From the NCBI GenBank assembly GCA_963677135.2, contig CAXXLS010000017.1:310001-374000 (forward strand): a stretch of 64,000 nucleotides of DNA, read 5' to 3'. Source of the stretch: Seleniibacterium sp963677135. GTDB lineage: Bacteria > Desulfobacterota > Desulfuromonadia > Desulfuromonadales > Geopsychrobacteraceae. Under the pieces are notes generated by a model. It had not been told where the DNA came from and did no database searches. It was given only the letters and a program-made list of their open reading frames with translations. The position numbers were made by a program, and so were the translations under genes. This document shows positions 34,576 through 43,554 of the stretch, in pieces (within the stretch, counting starts at the first letter, position 1; every line of letters begins with the position of its first letter).

Positions 34576-35697
34576 ATGCCATTGGCCTCTTTCGGTTACA
34601 CCCTGCTTCATAAAGATGAAACAACCCAGGCGCGGCGTGGCGTCATCGCCACGCCGCGGGGGAGTATCGACACGCCTGCTTTCATGCCGGTGGGAACCCT
34701 CGGAACAGTCAAGGGCGTCCTGCCGGAGGCCTTGAAGGAGATCGGCGCCCAGATTATCCTGGCCAACACCTATCATCTTTATCTGCGCCCCGGCCACCGG
34801 TTGGTCAAAGATCTGGGTGGCCTGCACCGTTTCATGAACTGGGACCGCCCGATCCTCACCGACAGCGGCGGATTTCAGGTTTTCAGTCTTGGGGAATTGC
34901 GCAAGATTACCGAGGAGGGGACCTCTTTTCAATCGCATCTCGACGGCAGCTACCATCTGCTGACGCCGGAACTGTCGATGGAGATTCAGCTGGCTCTCGG
35001 ATCCGATATCATCATGGTCTTTGACGAATGCATTCCGCACCCCGCCGATCGTCAGTACGTCGCGGATTCGACCAATCGCTCAATGCGCTGGGCGCGCCGC
35101 TGCCGGCAGGTTGTCCCGGCCGGCTCGTCGGCCGCCCTGTTCGGCATCGTCCAGGGGGGAATGGAGCTCGATCTGCGCAGGCAGAGTGCGGAACAGTTGC
35201 AGGATATCGGCTTCGAAGGGTATGCTCTCGGGGGCTTGTCCGTTGGGGAGGAAACCTCCCTGATGTATGACATCATGGAGCATTCGCTGCCTCTGTTGCC
35301 GGCGGACAGGCCGCGTTACGTCATGGGCGTGGGGACCCCGGAAAATCTTGTAGAAGGCGTGGCCAGGGGCTGCGACATGTTCGATTGCGTCATGCCGACC
35401 CGCAATGCCCGCAATGGCGTGCTGTTTACCAGCTTCGGGAAAATCAGCATCAAGCAGGCGAAGTATCGCGACGACAGTGGTCCCATCGACCCGGAGTGCG
35501 ACTGCTATGTCTGCCGCAACTACAGTCGCGCCTATCTCAGGCACCTGTACACCAGTAACGAGATTCTCGCTTCGGTACTTAACACGCAGCACAATCTCTA
35601 CTATTATCAGCATTTGATGTCGGCTATCCGGACTTCACTGGAAGACGGCAGGTTCACTGAATTCAAGGACAACTTTTATCGTAAACGGCAACACTAG
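34576..35697 (+). CDS. tgt: tRNA-guanine transglycosylase
   Basis: Exchanges guanine 34 for preQ1 in GUN-anticodon tRNAs. 373 residues. The substrate Asp lies in LTDSGGFQVFSLG (nucleophile region D95), with IVQGGMELDLRRQSAE and GGLSVGEE. The zinc site is in CDCYVCRNYSRAYLRHL. ATG 34576 begins MPLASFGYTLLHKDE. It precedes yajC-secD-secF, an order widely kept in proteobacteria. Confidence 0.97.
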   Translation: MPLASFGYTLLHKDETTQARRGVIATPRGSIDTPAFMPVGTLGTVKGVLPEALKEIGAQIILANTYHLYLRPGHRLVKDLGGLHRFMNWDRPILTDSGGFQVFSLGELRKITEEGTSFQSHLDGSYHLLTPELSMEIQLALGSDIIMVFDECIPHPADRQYVADSTNRSMRWARRCRQVVPAGSSAALFGIVQGGMELDLRRQSAEQLQDIGFEGYALGGLSVGEETSLMYDIMEHSLPLLPADRPRYVMGVGTPENLVEGVARGCDMFDCVMPTRNARNGVLFTSFGKISIKQAKYRDDSGPIDPECDCYVCRNYSRAYLRHLYTSNEILASVLNTQHNLYYYQHLMSAIRTSLEDGRFTEFKDNFYRKRQH

Positions 35698-35751
35698 GTT
35701 TGCCACGAGACATCATAAGTCGTTCATATTCTAACCCTAGGAGGATATTTC

Positions 35752-36060
35752 ATGGCAACAGAAGCGTTTGCAATGGCGGGAACCGGTGCAGCTCAGGGAC
35801 AAGGCGGTTATGAGGGAATCATCATGCTGGTGGCGATGTTCGCCATCTTCTATTTCCTGCTGATCCGTCCCCAGCAAAAAAGAGCCAAGCAGCACAAAGA
35901 ACTTATCGGCAGCCTCAAGGCCGGTGATACCGTTGTGTCTGCCGGCGGGATTCACGGCAAGATCGTCAATGTCGAAGACCTGACCGTGACCCTTGAGATC
36001 GCCACCGGCGTCAAAATCAAGCTCAACCGTTCATCTATCAGTGAAGTCAAAAAGTCCTGA
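35752..36060 (+). CDS. yajC: Sec translocon accessory protein YajC
   Basis: Small single-span membrane protein that associates with SecDF-YidC. 102 residues: an N-terminal Ala/Gly-rich stretch, a helix at about 24-42 (IIMLVAMFAIFYFLLIRPQQKR, split by the conserved RPQQK), then a small cytoplasmic domain (LKAGDTVVSAGGIHGKI). ATG 35752 is behind AGGAGG. It is placed directly between tgt and secD. Confidence 0.96.
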   Translation: MATEAFAMAGTGAAQGQGGYEGIIMLVAMFAIFYFLLIRPQQKRAKQHKELIGSLKAGDTVVSAGGIHGKIVNVEDLTVTLEIATGVKIKLNRSSISEVKKS

Positions 36061-36121
36061 TTAAATTGTTGTCGATTCGACCTGCCGATGTTTTTTGCAC
36101 TTAAAGGGAGATACAACACAG

Positions 36122-37721
36122 ATGTCCAATAGTCTTAAATTCAGGGGCGCACTTATTATCCTCTGCCTGCTGCTATCAGTCTTTGCGATCGCCCCGACAC
36201 TGATGCGCGGACAACTGCCGCAATGGTGGCTTGATACTTTCGGACCGATTCAGCTGGGCCTTGACCTGCAGGGCGGCATGCACCTGGTTCTGGGCGTCGA
36301 TGTGGAAAAGGCCGTAGAAAGCCGGATCGATACCATCATCGATCAGGCCGAAACACAGCTCCGTGAAAAGGATATTGTCTTCAAGCGGATCGAAAGACGC
36401 CAGGGGGATCGCGTCGTCGTTCTGGTCTATGACGAGGAGGAAGGGGCCAAGGTTGATGCCCTGTTCGCGGAGGAATATCCTTCGCTGGAAGCGGAGACCT
36501 TTACCGGTGTCGGCGGTTATATCGAGAAGCACTATCGTCTGAGCGACAGTGAAATCAGCAATATTCAGGACTATGCGGTACGTCAGGCCCTGGAAACCAT
36601 GCGCAACCGGGTTGACCAGTTCGGGGTCAGCGAACCGACCCTGCAGCGCCAGAGCGACAACCGGATTCTGATCCAGTTGCCCGGCGTTGAAGATCCCGAT
36701 CGCGCGATTGCGCTGCTAGGCAAGACCGCCCGGCTGGAATTCAAGCTGGTCGATGAGACCGCCAATATCCAGGATGCGGTGGCCGGCAAATTGCCGCCGG
36801 GCACCCAACTGCTTTACGAGCGGAATGTCAACCGGCAGACCGGGGCCGTAGCGGAGACCCCGCTGGTTGTTCAGGACAAGACCGTGCTGACCGGCGACCT
36901 GCTGTCGGACGCCAACGTCCGCATTGACACCCGCTTCAACGAACCCTATGTCGCAATCGACTTCAATTCTGTCGGGGCCAAGCGTTTCGACCAGATTACC
37001 GCGGCCAACGTCGGCAAGCGCATGGCCATCGTTCTTGACGATACCGTTTACTCGGCTCCCGTTATCCGTGAGCGAATCTCCGGTGGGAGTGCCCAGATTT
37101 CAGGGTCTTTCTCATCCCAGGAGGCAACTGACCTGGCGATCGTCCTGCGCGCAGGATCTCTTCCCGCTCCGGTCAAGATTCTGGAAAACCGAACCGTCGG
37201 ACCGTCCTTAGGGTCAGGATTCCATCGACAAGGGGATCAAGTCGATCTGGGTCGGCGGCCTGCTGGTGATCATCGCGATGATTGTCTACTACCAGTTTTC
37301 CGGGATCGTTGCCGTTATCGCCCTGGTTCTCAACCTGATCTTTATCACGGCCATGCTGTCCATGTTCGGGGCGACCCTGACGTTGCCTGGTCTGGCCGGT
37401 ATCGTTCTGACGGTCGGTATGGCTGTTGACGCCAATGTCCTGATTTTTGAACGGATTCGTGAAGAGATCCGGCTGGGCCGGGCGCCGAAACTCGCCCTTG
37501 AATCAGGTTACGCCAAGGCGTTTCTGACCATTATCGACGCCAACCTGACAACCCTGCTGGCCGCACTGGTACTGTTCCAGTTCGGGACCGGGCCGGTCCG
37601 CGGTTTCGCCGTGACCCTGTCAATCGGCATCATCGCGTCGCTGTTTACCGCGATTTTTGTTTCCAGAGTTATTTTTGACCTTTACCTGAAAGGCCGCGAC
37701 ATCAAGCGGCTGAGTATATAA
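36122..37721 (+). CDS. secD: Protein translocase subunit SecD, one-base frameshift
   Basis: Inner-membrane RND-type protein that uses the proton gradient to help pull proteins through SecYEG. It starts at ATG 36122 (SD AAAGGGAG), with helix 1 near residues 10-28, LGLDLQGGMHLVLGVD, a large periplasmic P1 domain and VDQFGVSEPTLQRQSDNRILIQLPG split along it. The frame breaks at about 37210, where GGG (37212-37214) should be GG. Correction reads TVGPSLGQDSIDKGIKSIWVGG and continues to the stop at 37721, for 532 residues. The second half shows GMAVDANVLIFERIREE. Likely a sequencing error rather than a real split. Confidence 0.92.
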
Positions 37722-37738
37722 GAAGGAGGCTTAACGGC

Positions 37739-38647
37739 ATGCAGCTGATCAAGCCGGATACCAATATTGATTTTGTCGGTAAGCGGAAAATTGCTTTTAT
37801 CGTTTCCATGGTGCTCATCCTTATCGGTTTCGCCTCCTTACTCGTTAAAGGCGGTCCTGATTACGGGATCGATTTTGCCGGGGGGACCCTGGTTCAGGTG
37901 CAGTTCTCCGATGCGACTGATGCGGCCAGCATCAAAGACGCCATCAACAGCCTGGACATCGGATCTCCCATCGTTCAGAGTTTCGGTGAAGAGCAGAATG
38001 AGTTCCTGATTCGGGTGGAAAAAGCTTCGGCCGAATTGCAGGGTTTGTCTGTACAGATTCAAAACGCTCTCGAGCAGTCTTACGGTAAAGGCAAGGTCTC
38101 GATTCGCAGGGTCGAGATGGTCGGTCCCCAAGTGGGCAAGGATCTTCGCAGCAAAGGGCTCAAAGCTATTTTCTATGCCATGCTGGGCATTCTGGTCTAC
38201 ATCTCCTGGCGTTTCGAGTTCCGCTTCGCGGTCGGGGCGATTGTCGCCCTGCTGCACGACGTGGTGATCACCCTCGGCGCCTTCAGTGTTTTCGGGAAAG
38301 AAATTGATCTGCCGATTATTGCCGCCTTCCTGGCTATCATCGGTTATTCGTTGAATGATACAATTATCGTCTACGATCGGATTCGCGAGAACATGGGCAA
38401 GCACAACAAGGAAAGTTTTTCATTTATCGTCAATCGCAGTATCAATGAAACCCTTTCCCGTACCCTGCTGACCTCGGGAACCACCCTGCTGGTGGTTCTG
38501 GCCCTGTTTATCCTGGGAGGCGGCGTTATTCACAACTTTGCCTTCGCCATGCTGGTCGGCGTATTGATCGGGACCTATTCGTCAATTTTCGTTGCCAGCC
38601 CCATCCTGATCCTGTGGCAGCAGAAAAAGGCTGCCCGCCAAAGCTGA
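37739..38647 (+). CDS. secF: Protein translocase subunit SecF
   Basis: Partner of SecD. 302 residues: helix 1 (about 18-38), DYGIDFAGGTLVQVQF, a small periplasmic domain, then five helices with SLNDTIIVYDRIRENM, the conserved RND-like motif. ATG 37739 is preceded by AAGGAGG (37722-37728). Together with yajC and secD it forms a secretion operon, and a hairpin about 75 bp downstream may end it. Confidence 0.97.
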   Translation: MQLIKPDTNIDFVGKRKIAFIVSMVLILIGFASLLVKGGPDYGIDFAGGTLVQVQFSDATDAASIKDAINSLDIGSPIVQSFGEEQNEFLIRVEKASAELQGLSVQIQNALEQSYGKGKVSIRRVEMVGPQVGKDLRSKGLKAIFYAMLGILVYISWRFEFRFAVGAIVALLHDVVITLGAFSVFGKEIDLPIIAAFLAIIGYSLNDTIIVYDRIRENMGKHNKESFSFIVNRSINETLSRTLLTSGTTLLVVLALFILGGGVIHNFAFAMLVGVLIGTYSSIFVASPILILWQQKKAARQS

Positions 38648-38720
38648 AAAAAAGGATTGGCTCCGGCACGCTCCAAGCAGTCGATCCTGAAAACATGACG
38701 TTTCAATCACGACATCTGGC

Positions 38721-38757
38721 CTGCAGGCAGTGTGATACTGCCTGCAGGTTCATTTCT
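38721..38757 (+). terminator. Hairpin after secF, possible terminator
   Basis: Perfect 11-bp arms CTGCAGGCAGT (38721-38731) and ACTGCCTGCAG (38737-38747) with a 5-nt loop. The tail GTTCATTTCTT is only partly U-rich. Confidence 0.55.
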
Positions 38758-38768
38758 TAAGGGGTCGC

Positions 38769-39370
38769 ATGATGAAAAAGGAAACTATTGTTTTTGTCCT
38801 TATTGCACTGCTGGTCGGAATCCTGGTCGGGGTCATCTATTCCAACTGGCGCAAGGACAGTGCCGTGCAGACGGCCGCCAATGTCCCCGCCGCCCCCCTG
38901 CGGTCGTCAACTATCAGCAGCAGATCACCATGCTCCAGGGAATCGTCGCCAAGGAGCCCGGGAATCGGAACGCCTGGGTCCAGCTTGGGCACAATTACTT
39001 TGACTCCGAGCAGCCAATGAAAGCTATCGATGCCTACGGCAAGGCCTTGGCGATTGATGATCGCGATCCCGATATTCTCACCGACCAGGGGGTCATGTTC
39101 CGTCGTGTCGGCTGGTATGACAAGGCCATCGCCAATTTTGTCAAAGCGTCTGAAATCGATCCGACCCATCAGCAGAGTCTCTATAACCTGGGGATCGTTT
39201 ACCGTTACGATCTCAAAGATTTCAGCAAGGCGGTTGCCGCCTGGGAAAAACTTCTGGCTCTCAACCCGTCTGCCTCAGGGGCCGCTCAGCTGCGCAAGGA
39301 AATCGAGTTTCTTAAAAATCATCCCGTTGTTCCCGGATCTCAGCAACCTGGAACTGCGACAGGGCAATGA
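38769..39370 (+). CDS. Membrane-anchored TPR protein, one-base frameshift
   Basis: The start MMKKETIVFVLIALLVGILVGVI gives an N-terminal helix (about 6-24). After 40 or so residues the frame shifts at a run of six C (38893-38898), where seven are expected. The repaired protein continues as PAVVNYQQQITMLQGIVAKEP and then three TPR-like units (AWVQLGHNYFD, PDILTDQGVMFRRVGWYDKAI, SLYNLGIVYRYDLKDFSKAV) to the stop at 39370, 200 residues in all. It resembles CcmI/NrfG-type TPR proteins of the inner membrane. Its partner is unknown. It precedes recJ by 47 bp. Confidence 0.8.
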
Positions 39371-39417
39371 TCCGCTGAGGGTCAAGCTGAACCCCATTCA
39401 CCCGTTATCAGATTGAC

Positions 39418-41160
39418 ATGGAACCGGTCACCATAAAACAATGGCAGCTGCGCTCGGACCTGCCGGAGGACCCTCGGGTCATAACTGCTTTGTCACAGCA
39501 GACAGAGATCCCCGACCTGGTGGTCCGGTTACTGTGGTTGCGCGGAATCCAGACTCCGGAAGGGATTCAGGCTTTTCTCGATACCAAACTCGCCAACCTG
39601 CCCGATCCCGCTCTGCTTCCGGATATGGAAAAGTCCTGCCTGCGCTTGTGGGACGCCCTCCGCAATCACGAGAGAATCGCCGTTCACGGTGACTATGACG
39701 TCGACGGCATTACCGGTTGCAGTCTGCTGGTCGAGGTGTTGCAGGCGCTTGGCGCTGAGGTCGAGTATCATATCCCCTTACGCCTGGTTGATGGCTATGG
39801 CTTGTCCGCCGAGGCCCTGCGTCTGGCTCATCAGCGCGGGTGCCGGGTGGTCGTGTCGGTTGACTGCGGTGTCTCCGCGCATCACGAGGCAGAGATCGCG
39901 GCCGAACTGGGCATGGACCTCATCATCACCGATCATCACCAGCCTCCCGAGCATCTTCCGACCTGTTACGCCCTGATCAATCCTCATCTTCCCGGTCACG
40001 GATTTCCCTGGAAAGATCTGTCCGGCGTCGGTGTCGCCTTTTTCCTGATGCTCGCCCTGCGGCGCCTGCTGCGCGAACAGGAATTTTTTACGTCCGGTCG
40101 CGAACCTGATCTGCGTTATGTTCTCGATCTGGTTGCCCTGGGGACCATTGCCGATATCGTGCCCCTGGGGGGCGTCAACCGCATCATGGTCAAGCAGGGG
40201 CTGCAGTTGCTCGAAAAATCACGCAGACCGGGAATTACGGCCTTAAAAGAGGTCGCCCAGGTCAAGGAGGTCTCAAGCGGGGTTGTCGGGTTCCGCCTGG
40301 CCCCCCGGCTGAACGCCGCCGGTCGCCTCGAAGACGCCGCCATGGGGGTTGATTTATTACTGAACGGGGATCCAGCCGGTTGCGCTGAATTGGCCCGCTA
40401 CCTGGATGACTGCAACCGCCAACGGCAGCTGGTTGAACAGCAGACCCTCCAGGAGGCGATCGCCATGGTCGAACAGTCCCTGGCCCCGGACCGTTTCACG
40501 ATCGTTCTTGCCCGCGAAGGCTGGCATTCTGGGGTTATCGGGATTGTTGCCAGCCGCCTGGTTGAGCGCTATCATCGACCCGTTGTGCTGATCGCCCTGG
40601 AGGACGGTCTGGGGAAGGGTTCGGCCCGGTCCATCAAGGGGTTTCACCTTTATGAGGCACTGTGCGACTGCCGCGCGACCCTGGACGGGTTTGGCGGCCA
40701 CGCCATGGCGGCCGGTCTTTCCATTGCCGCCGACCGTCTTCAGGCCTTTATCGAGCAGTTCGAGACCATCGCCCAGGCAAGGCTCGACCGGTCCCTGCTG
40801 CAGCCGACTCTGGTGCATGACGGCACCATCCCGTTAGGCTCTCTCAGCCTGACCTTGCTGGAAAGTCTGCATCAGCTGGCCCCCCATGGGGCCGGCAATC
40901 CTCAGCCGACCTTTGTCGCCCGGGACTGCCGTTTGCTGAACTGCCGTGTGGTAGGGCGCAGTCATCTTAAATTCGATGTCGAGCAGGAGGGAACGCAGAT
41001 CCCGGCCATCGCCTTTGGCATGGCCGAGCGAATGCCCGATGCCGGTTCGCTGATGGACCTGGCGTTCCATCCCGGCATCAACGAATGGCGCGGAGAACGG
41101 ACGGTCCAGTTGCAGGTTATCGACTTCAGAGAAACGGGTGCAGAAGACCATGACAACTGA
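39418..41160 (+). CDS. recJ: Single-stranded-DNA-specific exonuclease RecJ
   Basis: 5'-3' exonuclease of recombination and mismatch repair. 580 residues. The DHH phosphoesterase motifs are VHGDYDVDGITGCSLLVE (about 84-101), VVSVDCGVSAHH and LIITDHHQPPE. The DHHA1 motif is GFGGHAMAAGLSI near 425, and an OB-like RecJ C-terminal region follows. ATG 39418 (MEPVTIKQWQLRSDLPED) lies 47 bp after the TPR gene. It overlaps murB by 11 bp. Confidence 0.96.
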   Translation: MEPVTIKQWQLRSDLPEDPRVITALSQQTEIPDLVVRLLWLRGIQTPEGIQAFLDTKLANLPDPALLPDMEKSCLRLWDALRNHERIAVHGDYDVDGITGCSLLVEVLQALGAEVEYHIPLRLVDGYGLSAEALRLAHQRGCRVVVSVDCGVSAHHEAEIAAELGMDLIITDHHQPPEHLPTCYALINPHLPGHGFPWKDLSGVGVAFFLMLALRRLLREQEFFTSGREPDLRYVLDLVALGTIADIVPLGGVNRIMVKQGLQLLEKSRRPGITALKEVAQVKEVSSGVVGFRLAPRLNAAGRLEDAAMGVDLLLNGDPAGCAELARYLDDCNRQRQLVEQQTLQEAIAMVEQSLAPDRFTIVLAREGWHSGVIGIVASRLVERYHRPVVLIALEDGLGKGSARSIKGFHLYEALCDCRATLDGFGGHAMAAGLSIAADRLQAFIEQFETIAQARLDRSLLQPTLVHDGTIPLGSLSLTLLESLHQLAPHGAGNPQPTFVARDCRLLNCRVVGRSHLKFDVEQEGTQIPAIAFGMAERMPDAGSLMDLAFHPGINEWRGERTVQLQVIDFRETGAEDHDN

Positions 41161-42115
41161 TGTAAAAACGTTAGGAGAGCTGTTTTCCGGATCAGAGGTC
41201 GGACAGGTTCGTGTTAACGAACCCTTGTCTGCCCACAATACCTGGAAAATCGGCGGCCCGGCCGCCGTGCTCGTCGAGCCGGCCAATGCCGATCAGGTTG
41301 GCAAGGTCCTGACGCTGGCCAAGGCTTGCCAGGCTCCGGTTGTCGTCATCGGCCAGGGGAGCAATCTTCTGTTTGACGATCTCGGGGTCCGCGGCGTGGT
41401 CCTGAAGATCGGCTCGCGCATGGCCGGTCTGAACATCGTTGGTGAAATGATCACGGCAGCCGCCGGCGTCTGGGTGCCGCAGTTGGCCCGCCGGGCTATG
41501 GCGGCCGGACTTAGCGGCCTGGAACACTGCATTGGCATTCCGGGGACCATCGGCGGCCTGGTCATGATGAATGGCGGCAGTCACCGCCACGGGATCGGCG
41601 AGAATATCGTCAGGGTCCAGGTCGTCACGGCCGCGGGGGAGTCAAAAGAGCTTTCCCGGGACGATTGCCGGTTTTCTTACCGGCATAGCGCTCTGCAGGG
41701 GAGTGGTTGTGTCGTGACCGGAGTTGAACTGCTCTGTGCCAAGGGGGATCGAGCGCAGATTCGCAGTGCCATGGTTGCCGACCTGCGAAACCGGCGGCAT
41801 AAATTCCCGCGGAAACTGCCCAATTGCGGATCCGTTTTCCTGAGCACCGCGGAAATGCACGCGACTGTCGGCCCGCCGGGAAAAATTATTGAGGAAGCCG
41901 GTCTGAAAGGGGTGCGGGTCGGTCAGGCTGAAATCTCCCGGCAGCACGCCAATTTCATTGTCAACCTGGGGCAGGCGCGGTCGGCGGACGTTCTGGCCCT
42001 GATTCGCCAGGTTCGAACTCTGGTCATGGAGCGCATCGGTTTTGACATGAAATGCGAGGTTCGCTATGTCAGCCCTGAAGGTGAAGTCATGCCCGCTCAC
42101 AGGGTCGTCAGATAG
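41150..42115 (+). CDS. murB: UDP-N-acetylenolpyruvoylglucosamine reductase
   Basis: FAD enzyme completing UDP-MurNAc for peptidoglycan. From ATG 41150 it is 321 residues: NTWKIGGPAAVLVEP, the FAD loop VIGQGSNLLFDDLGVRG, GLEHCIGIPGTIGG, YRHSALQGSG and NCGSVFLS (catalytic Ser). The IIEEAGLKGVRVG stretch marks the type II form. GTG 41138 upstream is possible. It overlaps recJ and is away from the usual division/cell-wall gene cluster. A bidirectional terminator follows. Confidence 0.95.
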   Translation: MTTDVKTLGELFSGSEVGQVRVNEPLSAHNTWKIGGPAAVLVEPANADQVGKVLTLAKACQAPVVVIGQGSNLLFDDLGVRGVVLKIGSRMAGLNIVGEMITAAAGVWVPQLARRAMAAGLSGLEHCIGIPGTIGGLVMMNGGSHRHGIGENIVRVQVVTAAGESKELSRDDCRFSYRHSALQGSGCVVTGVELLCAKGDRAQIRSAMVADLRNRRHKFPRKLPNCGSVFLSTAEMHATVGPPGKIIEEAGLKGVRVGQAEISRQHANFIVNLGQARSADVLALIRQVRTLVMERIGFDMKCEVRYVSPEGEVMPAHRVVR

Positions 42116-42142
42116 CAGGAGGTTCATGGCGTTCGGCAACTT

Positions 42143-42172
42143 AAAAAGCCGGGAGAGATCCCGGCTTTTTAC
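42143..42172. terminator. Bidirectional terminator between murB and aminotransferase
   Basis: AAAAAGCCGGGA (42143-42154), GAGA loop, TCCCGGCTTTTT (42159-42170). A- and T-runs flank the stem in both directions. Confidence 0.9.
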
Positions 42173-42190
42173 GTTGTTTTCAACCGCTGG

Positions 42191-43381
42191 CTATTTTCCG
42201 GTCAGACCGACGTCGACGGCCAGTTTTTCCCAGAAGGGGAGGCTGCGCTCGATGGTCTTGTCATCGACGCAGTAGGCGATGCGGAAATAACCCGGACCGC
42301 CAAAGCCTTTCCCCGGCACCAGCAGGATGCGGTATTCCTGGGCTTTACTGATAAATTCCATCTCATCGGCAATGGGAACCTTGGGGAACAGGTAAAAGGC
42401 GCCCTCCGGTTTCACACATTCAAAGCCGAGTTCGATCAGCTTGTTGTAGATCAGGTCTCGTTTATGGCGGTAGGCCTCGATATCCACACTGGCATTCTGC
42501 AGATCGGTCACCAGCAGCTGCATCAGGGCCGGGGCGTTGATAAAACCGAGGACCCGGTTGGAAAAGACCGCACCATGCATGAACAGTCCCACGTCCTTGA
42601 GCCTGGGGCTGGCGGCCAGGTAGCCGATCCGCTCGCCAGGCAGGGCCAGATCTTTGGAGTGGGACGTGACGATGACCGAATTGGCGATGCAGTCGAAGAC
42701 ACAGGGCACATGTTTACCGTAGCTGATTTTTGCATACGGTTCGTCTGATATGGCAATGATGGTGGTGCCGAGCTCCTGTTCTTTCCGGGCCAGCAGTTCG
42801 CCCAATTCCGAGAGGATCTCCGCCGGGTAGATCACGCCGGTCGGATTGTTGGGGGAATTGATCAGGATGGCCCTGGTGCGTGGGGTGATAGCCGCGTCGA
42901 TGGCGTCGAGATCAGGCTGAAAGGCTTCGTCGGTTTTGACGATGACCGGAACTCCGCCATGGTTGTCGGTGTAGAACAGGTAGTCGACAAAGTAGGGACT
43001 CAGGACAATGACTTCGTCGCCGGGATTGAGTATGGTCTTGAAAACGACGTTCAGCGCGGCGCCGGCTCCGCACGACATGACGATGTGGTTGGCCGTCAGG
43101 GTCTGGCTGCAGCGGTTGTTGATGGCTGCGGCGATCGCTGCGCGGGTTTCTTCATAGCCGGCGTTGCTCATGTACCGGTGCATGCCGGGAATCGGATGGT
43201 TTGCCACCTCCCGAAACTTGGCCTGAAACTCCTCCGGCGGTTCCATGCCGGGACTGCCGATGGAAAAGTCGAAGACATTCTCATCACCGTACTGGGCCCG
43301 CAATTTGTTGCCTTCTTCAAACATTTTCCTGATCCAGGAGCCGTTTTCTAGAAATCCCTGAATTTTTTTTGCAATTGGCAT
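42191..43381 (-). CDS. PLP-dependent class I/II aminotransferase (aspartate/aromatic type)
   Basis: 396 residues, fold type I. The substrate/PLP motifs include NSPNNPTGVIYP (near 172), a D/Y region ISDEPYAKISYG, and the Schiff-base lysine in SHSKDLALPGERIGY (near 233). The C-terminal Arg in FRIAYCVDD (near 375) binds the carboxylate. It most resembles the AspC-like enzymes of deltaproteobacteria. Since it is divergent from pheA-tyrA-aroA, a role in Phe/Tyr transamination is plausible but unproven. SD AAGGAAG is upstream of ATG 43381. Confidence 0.85.
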   Translation of the reverse strand: MPIAKKIQGFLENGSWIRKMFEEGNKLRAQYGDENVFDFSIGSPGMEPPEEFQAKFREVANHPIPGMHRYMSNAGYEETRAAIAAAINNRCSQTLTANHIVMSCGAGAALNVVFKTILNPGDEVIVLSPYFVDYLFYTDNHGGVPVIVKTDEAFQPDLDAIDAAITPRTRAILINSPNNPTGVIYPAEILSELGELLARKEQELGTTIIAISDEPYAKISYGKHVPCVFDCIANSVIVTSHSKDLALPGERIGYLAASPRLKDVGLFMHGAVFSNRVLGFINAPALMQLLVTDLQNASVDIEAYRHKRDLIYNKLIELGFECVKPEGAFYLFPKVPIADEMEFISKAQEYRILLVPGKGFGGPGYFRIAYCVDDKTIERSLPFWEKLAVDVGLTGK

Positions 43382-43554
43382 TGAATCTTCCTTATCTCGA
43401 CGCAGATTTGTATTGAAAGTGCTGATAGATTGGCGAGTTTAGCTCTCTCGACTGCGGTGGTCAAGTTGCTTTCTTGAATGTGCCAAATTGATTTTTGCGG
43501 GCGTTTAAGCTACATTCCTGCTTCTTATTCACTTTCATAAGGATGGCAGATACC

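Noticed and set aside
43495..43554. Phe-rich in-frame extension upstream of pheA (FKLHSCFLFTFIR), suggestive of an attenuation leader
   Set aside because: It runs into pheA with no stop codon and has no ribosome site, so it cannot act as a separate leader peptide.
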